Part shown: piece by piece, positions 58,043 through 64,000 of the stretch
Layout of the letters: every line of letters starts with the position of its first letter
Numbering within the stretch: position 1 is the first letter of the stretch
Source of the DNA: Psilocybe azurescens
Lineage: Eukaryota > Basidiomycota > Agaricomycetes > Agaricales > Agrocybaceae
NCBI GenBank assembly: GCA_023853785.1
Contig: JAJIRX010000226.1
Span: 1 to 64,000 of the forward strand
Direction: 5' to 3'
Length of the DNA: 64,000 nt
Program-made: the position numbers and the translations under genes
The notes under the pieces: generated by a model
Told to the model about the DNA's origin: nothing
Seen by the model: the letters and a program-made list of their open reading frames with translations, nothing else
The model's database searches: none

Positions 58043-58339
58043 TTATGGAAAATAATAAAATTAGTTAAATAGATAGTGATGCGGCCAAAATTCTCGGCAC
58101 TGCTCGGCACAGGACAAACAACAACACGCTAGCGTGACATATTGATGCCACGTCGGTCCGTTGTTGATTCCGACCCCAACCCTTTTTCCTTCCACCACCA
58201 CCACCGCCTCGTCGGTCGGAGCCAGGCGAGAGCCAACCTGATGCGACAGAGGATGAGAACGACTACGGCGGCCACACCCGACGAGGACGAGGACGCGGAC
58301 AACTGCGACAGCGACAACGAGGACGTGGACGAGGACCAC

Positions 58340-59430
58340 GGCGAGACCGCTGAGGGTGAGGGCAAGGGCAAGGGTGAGGGCAAGGGCAAGGGCAAGGGCA
58401 AGGGCAAGGGCAAGGGCAAGGGTGAGGGCAAGGGTGAGGGCAAGGGGCGAGGGGTGAGGGCAAGGGCGAGGACCGCGAGGACGATGGCTAGGACCACGAC
58501 CACAACGGTGAGGAACAAGACACCGGCGTGGACCAGGACAAGGGCAAGGACGGCCGGCAAGAGCAAGGACGGCCGGCAAGAGCAAGGACGGCGGCAAGAG
58601 CAAGGACGGCGGCAAGAGCAAGGAGCGGCGGCAAGAGCAAGGACGGCGGCAAGAGCAAGGAGACGGCGGCGAGGGCAAGGACGGCGGCAAGAGCAAGGAC
58701 GGCCGGCGAGGGGCAAGGAGCGGCGGCAAGAGCAAGGAGCGGCGGCAAGAGCAAGGACGGGCGGCGAGGGCAAGGATGACAGCGAGGGCAAGTACAGCGG
58801 CGAGGACAAGTACAGCGGCGAGGACAAGGACGACGGCGAGGGCAAGTACAGTGGCAAGGGCGAGTACAGCGGCAAGGACAAGAACGGCGGCAAGGACAAG
58901 AATGGCGGCAAGGACGAGGACGGCAGCAAGGGCGATGGGCGTGGACGGCGAGGCGAGGGCGTGGGCGAGGACGTGGACATGGACGGCGAAGATGGTGAGG
59001 GCGAGGACAAGGACAACCAGCGACGACAGCACCGACGGATACCACCACGGTGACGACAACACGCGACAACAACACCAACACAATGACAACACCAACACAA
59101 CGACAACACTGACATGTACCGCGACAGGTACAGACCGCTGACGACCAGCGACGAAGGGACCGACGGGTGCCAGGAGAGGCACAGCGGACAACGACACCGA
59201 CATGTACCACAACGGGTACGGACCGCGACGACACGTACCACCACAGCGACAGTGAGGACGACAGGGAGACAACCACGACACACGACAACGGCAGCAACAC
59301 ATACCACAACACGTACGGACAACACCAACGCGTACCACGGCGGGTACGGTCGACGACAACACCAAACGGCGACACCGACACATACAACGACGGGTACGGC
59401 CGACCACGATGTCGATAACATGGACGACGG
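58340..59430. repeat. GC-rich simple repeat (GGCAAG/GGCGAG type)
   Basis: Runs of GGGCAAGGGCAAGG (58350-58460), then CGGCAAGAGCAAGGA (58540-58770), then CGGCAAGGACAAG variants, fading into ACGACAACACC-type sequence to about 59430. All frames stay open for hundreds of codons on both strands (Gly/Lys/Glu-rich on plus, Leu/Ala/Pro/Cys-rich on minus), which is a result of composition. A 303-codon plus frame from 58142 has an ATG but no domain. Confidence 0.75.
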
Positions 59431-59851
59431 CACCACCAATGTACCCTCCGCCCCCTTTTTCCGTTCTTTCTTTCTGTTTTTCTTTTTTTTGTTTTTTTTT
59501 ATTATGTTTTTATTTTATTTTTACCTGTATATAATCATGTAGTATTTAGTTTTTAATATATTATATTACATTGTCACATAAATTTAAGCTAAGATTAAAG
59601 TATTCCAGTTGGAATCCAATTGGATTCCATTCCATGTGAATTTAAAGTTGGACTTAGTGAAATTCACAAAGTCAGATAATAATGTAGTATATAGTTTTCA
59701 ATATATTATATTACATTGTTACATGAATTAAAGATAAGATTGAAGTATTATCCTAGTGACCTAGCTTCCTTAATATGGCTCCCAAAGCTTCCAAGAACAT
59801 TGCTACTGTCCCTAACTCCCCTCCCAAGTCTGCAATTAAACCAGTGACAGT

Positions 59852-59945
59852 CCACTGGACATCCACTGGACATCCACTGGACATCCACTGGACATCCACT
59901 GGACATCCACTGGACATCCACTGGACATCCACTGGACTCCACTGG
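59852..59945. repeat. 11-bp tandem repeat (ATCCACTGGAC)n
   Basis: About eight head-to-tail copies in the right subterminal zone of the TIR element. Each contains the half-palindrome TCCACTGGA that recurs through both ends. Confidence 0.85.
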
Positions 59946-60402
59946 ACAGAGCACTCTTGGATCTGGTCTAATTAAGTGCTGAGAGTCCACTGGAAGTCCA
60001 CTGGAAGTCCAACGGACTGGATAGTCCAGCCAGTCCACCTGTTTTCTGTCTTGAAGTGACTTGACCGGACTTTGACCGGAATTTGGCCAGACTCTGACTG
60101 GACTGGTACCGGAATTTTCTCAAGTCCAACGGAATCCATTGGATGTCCAATGGACTGTCCATTGGATGTCCAATGGACTGTCCATTGGAATTGGCTGGGT
60201 CCGGTGAAAGTCCGTTGGAGTCCAACGGAAAATGGGGGCACTGTAAAGTACACGACCAGTCAGGAAGTTCTGCAAAAATAGACAACTCATTTCGACCAAG
60301 ATTGAGACCTGCTGTCTGGACCAATCAAAGAAGAAGATCGGTCAGAGACAGATCACTTGAAGAAACAGGTTTCAAAACGTTCAGCCGATACACCTATTCC
60401 AA

Positions 60403-62563
60403 ATGCCTAACTTAGACGAACCGAGAACGCCGGTACGAGTCCCGGATGAAAACTTAGAATTGGAGTTACCTTCACCTGTTGCTCTGGTCGTTGTAACTGC
60501 CGGAAAAACCCTTCATATGCCCAATGATACGGATACAAACGCTCCCAAGTTTGATGGAGACGTGGAAAAATTAAACCGTTTCTTGAAACACGTTGAGAAT
60601 TGGGCAACCGCATGCAAGTTAACCAATGAACAGACAATCGAAGCTGCTATTAGCTACATGCAGAGTAAGAAAGAGAGGGGTTGGTGGAAAAATAGGCCAG
60701 CCTACAAAACCAAAAGTTGGAAACAGTTCAAAGAGGAGCTGTTTGAAATGTATCCTGGTGCTGAGGAAGAGGAAAAATTTACCATCGATGATCTGAATGC
60801 CCTGATTATAAAACAAGCAAAGAAACCAATTAAAGACCAATTTGAGCTTGGTACCTACTACAGGGAATTCACAGGCATCACAGATTACATGGTGCGCGAC
60901 CCCAAAAAGTGGTGAATAATCAAGGAGAGTTATTCATGAGGGGATTGCAGCCTGGCTTCCAGGAGAAGATTGATGTGAGACTGCAGATTAAAGAACCAGA
61001 TCACGCACTAAAGAAATTGTGGAGCCTAAAGAAGGTGTATCAAGCAGGGGTGGAAATAGCCTCCTGCCCCAACATAATGAAGAAAATTTTGGATGAAAAC
61101 GGTTCCGGTTATACAAGAGGCATATCAGCCCCAGCAGCAGCCTCGCCCCACATCTCAAGAACAGGCTACACAGCCAAATACATTCGATATGACAAAGCTG
61201 CTAGAATTGATGGCAGCGAACAAGGAACAAGCTCCACAGATCTTAACTCTTATGAGTGCAATGATCAATAAAATGCCAGAGAAAAGGAGATTTCAAGGCA
61301 CATCCAGTAGCAAGCCGAGAAACATGGACTGTATATTCTGCAGAAACCCAAACCACTTCCATAATGAATGTCCCAAAGTCGTTGAATACATTAGTAAGGG
61401 ACTTTGCAAAGGGATGACAACAATTGAATAGTGCTACTGGATGGACGCTGAGTTCCTCGCTATATGGACAGCAAGAACCTAATGGAAAAACTCAACAACT
61501 GGTACAAAGCAAATCCATAACCAAGCACAACTGTATCCGCCAAATATACAGGAGGTCGCTGACCCTACATGTAAAGGTCAACAAAGAACCACAGCCATGC
61601 GCAGAATTAGCAGAAGACAACAAGAAGGAAGTTGAGAACATTCCCTTCAAAGAAATTGAGAACTTACAGATCCTTGAAGCGCTGGCCATACAAGCACAGA
61701 AGAGGGCTGAAGAAAAATGGGAACAGCTCAAAACCTGACCACAAACACGTAGTATGACAAAACAGTTGGCTGACACCCAAAAAGAATGGAGTCAGGCTGC
61801 CAAAAACAACAACCATGCGTGTAACAACAATTCAGATGCGTTAGAACCAAAGAAACCAAACATTGTACACACGTCTGTAGAAGTTCAGGTGCCACCAGAA
61901 CAGACTCTGGAATATGCAGCTCAGCCACAGTACAAATATGTATCCCCAGCTGAGGACGTAGAAGCCACCAAGGATGTAGTAGACATGAGCCTCAACTGCA
62001 CAGTGGTGCTGTCACTACGACAGCTATTGGTGGTAGCACCAGATGTAAGAAAAATTCTTAAAGATCTGGTGGTAACTCGCAGAGTCCCCAATCACGCACC
62101 ACTAAAAGAAAATACTACCAAGATTGCCTTGTTTCATAATGTGCTTCCCTCCACACTGGACAACGTGATTGTTGCAAATCACTACAAGTCTCTGAGGAGC
62201 ATTGATGTATTAATTGACGGATCGGTACCTGCAGAAGCAGTCATCAACAGCGGTTCTCAAATAATAGGCCTAAGCAGGGAAATATGGGAACGCACCTTGC
62301 TGCTGCTGAAACGAGATCAGCTGGTCCAGCTTGAATCAGCCAACCAGTCTAAGGACACATCCTTGGGCCTGCTGCAAGATATGAAATTAGTCATCAACGG
62401 CTCAACCTTCTTTATGCAAGTGCAGGTGCTGGAGAATGCATCATATGATATGCTCCTAGGCTTGCCATTTCTCACATTAACCAAGGCCGTGATTCGGCAT
62501 CATTCTAATAACAAAGCCTCTATGGTGTTGCAGGATCCGAATGCGGGAGCTGGTGACCGATAA
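60403..62563 (+). pseudogene. Gypsy gag and aspartic protease, frameshifted, no polymerase
   Basis: Reading across frames: gag core (NAPKFDGDVEKLNRFLKHVE, TKSWKQFKEELFEMYPGAEE, IKDQFELGTYYREFTGITDY) at 60403-60915; TNGELFMRGLQPGF-like NNQGELFMRGLQPGFQEKID and ALKKLWSLKKVYQAG; a zinc knuckle CIFCRNPNHFHNEC (C-x2-C-x4-H-x4-C, 61330-61371); spacer LQILEALAIQAQKRAEEKW; then an aspartic protease domain, LIDGSVPAEAVINSGSQIIG and SYDMLLGLPFLTLTKAVIRH, ending PNAGAGDR at 62563. The catalytic Asp-Ser/Thr-Gly is NSG here, so the protease would be dead. At least three shifts (60900, about 61085, 61430) break gag. No reverse transcriptase or integrase follows in the window. Confidence 0.75.
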
Positions 62564-62930
62564 TGGTCCTGCCTATGTTCAGTCAGTATCGATCCTGTGC
62601 AATAAATACCATATGAGACAGCTAGATATGTACCATTGTAACATATGATATGATAGAAAGTACAGTTACAGTGTAACATTTCATATGGGTTCAGTGGTCC
62701 CTCTGAACCAGTGAATGTTTCCCTTCCATTTTGGGCAGCCTACACTGTACCATATGATATGGTACAGTAAATCCGCCCAATGGCTCATACCCAGGCATTT
62801 TTCAGGCTGTCCGGCATACATTCTGTGGCTCTGGGGTGTCTACAGGAATCTGGTAAAGCCTTACTTTTGCAATGAATTGACAAGCATTGGTGCACACACC
62901 ATAATAAATTATGAGTGAGCAACCGGGAAA
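62564..62930. other. Region without recognised gene
   Basis: Carries several CATATGATATG-type short palindromes (62604-62770). No coding content. Confidence 0.35.
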
Positions 62931-64000
62931 GAACCGGACTGTAAATGCGATTTAAACAAGCCCAGAATCATGCAAATCGGACAGGATTTGAGGGAGATAT
63001 AATGGTTGTAATGACCCAATTTTGTGTATTTGGCCCCGGGGCAGGGCGGAAATGAGTGCCGCCCCGGTCCCGGTCCCGGATTTAAAACGCATGAAAAAAT
63101 CGGGACAAAATTCCAATCAAAACAAGCCTGGAAAGAGCCAAAACGGAGACAAATTGAGTGATATATGTGGGTTGTAAATTTCCAATTTTTTGCTGTATTT
63201 AGCCTTGGACTGGAACTGGAACTGGAACTGGGACCGGGACCGGAACCGGGGACACAGGCTACTGCATAGCACAAAAATAGGCACGGAAATCTGATTCAAA
63301 CAAACCTATAATCATTAAAAACAGATAAGATTTGAGGAGTATACATAGGCTGCAACATTGTACTGGACACAGGGATGTAAATAAAATTTGGCACAGGTAA
63401 TGTAGTACAACATAGGCTCTATCATTGAAAAATGCTGAGACCAAGCCCAGGAATTTTTGAAATGGGGCAGAAATATGTCCGGAAACATGAATTATCATTG
63501 AAAAAGTGAATGCCGGGCCCGGGAATTTTTGCAATGGGGCGGGAATATGTCTGGAATAGTGCCGGACATTGTAAACTGGGTCGGAAACATGAATTATTGT
63601 TGAAAATAGTGCATGCCGGGCCCAGGAATTTTGCAATGGGGCAGGAATATGTCCGGAATAGTGCCGGACATTGTAAACCTGGTCGGAAACATGAATTATT
63701 ATTGAGAATAGTGCATGCCGGGCCCGGGAATTTTTGCAATGGGGCGGGAATATGTCCGGAATAGTGCCGGAAATTGTAAACCAGGTCGGAAACATGAATT
63801 ATTATTGAGAATAGTGCATGCCAGGCCCAGGAATGTTTGAAATGAGGCAGGAATATGTCCGGAAACATGAATTATCATTGAGAATAGTGCATGCCAGGCC
63901 CAGGAATGTTTGCAATGAGGCAGAAATATGTCCGGAAACATGAATTATCATTGAGAATAGTGCATACTGTGCCCGGAAATTTCTAAAATAGGGCAGAAAT
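62931..64000. repeat. Tandem repeat running off the window
   Basis: From about 63425 a unit with GTGCATGCCGGGCCCGGGAA, GCAATGGGGCGGGAATATG, TCCGGAATAGTGCCGG and GGTCGGAAACATGAATTA recurs. Full units are about 104 bp, while shorter ones of about 70 bp lack the CCGGAATAGTGCCGG part. Before it, 62931-63270 holds two looser units with ACCGGGACCGG-type simple sequence. The array is not closed within the window. Confidence 0.75.

Larger units (their letters stand above)
57626..60240. mobile_element. TIR element with GTCCAATGGAC-type subterminal repeats, 2.6 kb
   Basis: Left end GGCCCCCATTTT and right end AATGGGGGCA are inverted, both followed inward by TTGGACTCC-like motifs. Both subterminal zones (57650-57930 and 59840-60230) hold dozens of GTCCAAYGGA/TCCACTGGA copies in both orientations. 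It lies in the leader of the gypsy element: MADSDIEQFWTGKSDQSRSL precedes it, and gag-like sequence follows. I found no clear target duplication. The architecture recalls large TIR elements of basidiomycetes such as the KDZ group, but no transposase is present to prove this. Confidence 0.6.

Noticed and set aside
58061..59439. Minus-strand frames of 436-448 codons rich in Leu, Ala, Pro and Cys
   Set aside because: They read the GC-rich GGCAAG-type simple repeat; open frames exist in several registers on both strands, with no domain.
57626..60240. Naming the TIR element as KDZ (Kyakuja/Dileera/Zisupton)
   Set aside because: No transposase inside and no clear target duplication; only the end structure is suggestive.
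61724..62563. Functional retroviral-type protease
   Set aside because: The active-site triplet is NSG rather than D-S/T-G, and upstream gag is frameshifted.

Overview
The window reads as chromosomal DNA of a mushroom-forming basidiomycete (Agaricomycetes). Genes are cut by many 45-65 bp introns with GT...AG borders. Recognisable families include fungal WD40 proteins, a CBM1-GH5 endoglucanase relic, a proteasome Rpn7 fragment, an alpha-type protein kinase, a tnp2-type CACTA transposase, a Tc1 transposase and a Ty3/gypsy gag. It is an accessory, transposon-rich region: most recognisable genes carry frameshifts or nonsense codons, and only a few look intact.

Layout. 0-9.5 kb: broken WD40 gene (-), relic of an abundant agaric hypothetical family flanked by two hairpins, CBM1-GH5 pseudogene, an unidentified coding remnant, a small four-exon 93-aa gene (-), a dispersed non-coding repeat, and a relic of the ~214-aa paralogue family. 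9528-20302: a complete CACTA-type element (35-bp TIRs, 3-bp ATT target duplication) containing a WD40 gene, a broken coiled-coil gene and a tnp2 transposase. 21-31.6 kb: a cluster of uncharacterised ~214-aa paralogues (A intact, B and D frameshifted, C broken) with a shared promoter, split by a ~1-kb inverted duplication. 32-35 kb: little recognisable. 35.2-40.6 kb: an intact divergent pair, an integrase-core (DDE) gene and an alpha-kinase gene, sharing an intergenic region with a 116-bp tandem repeat. 42-46.5 kb: an array of palindromic units split by a foldback element with a target duplication, then a 72-bp minisatellite of about 31 units. 48.4-48.9 kb: second copy of the dispersed repeat. 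49.6-52.3 kb: broken 3' half of an Rpn7 gene and an unidentified broken gene. 52.8-57.5 kb: an agaric coiled-coil gene interrupted by a 417-bp MITE, a Tc1 element with ~210-bp TIRs, a run of 48-nt micro-exons each encoding a 16-residue repeat, and an LTR. 57.6-60.2 kb: a TIR element full of GTCCAATGGAC-like repeats, sitting inside the retroelement leader. 60.4-62.6 kb: decayed gag-protease. 62.9-64 kb: tandem repeats running off the window.

How the parts fit. The ~214-aa family seems to have grown by local duplication: relic E lies left of the CACTA element and copies A-D lie right of it, so the element landed inside the cluster. The integrase and alpha-kinase pair is open throughout while its surroundings have decayed, which makes it the best candidate for a recently moved or selected unit. 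Exon borders were read by eye from splice signals and family knowledge. Frameshifts may be true decay or sequencing indels.
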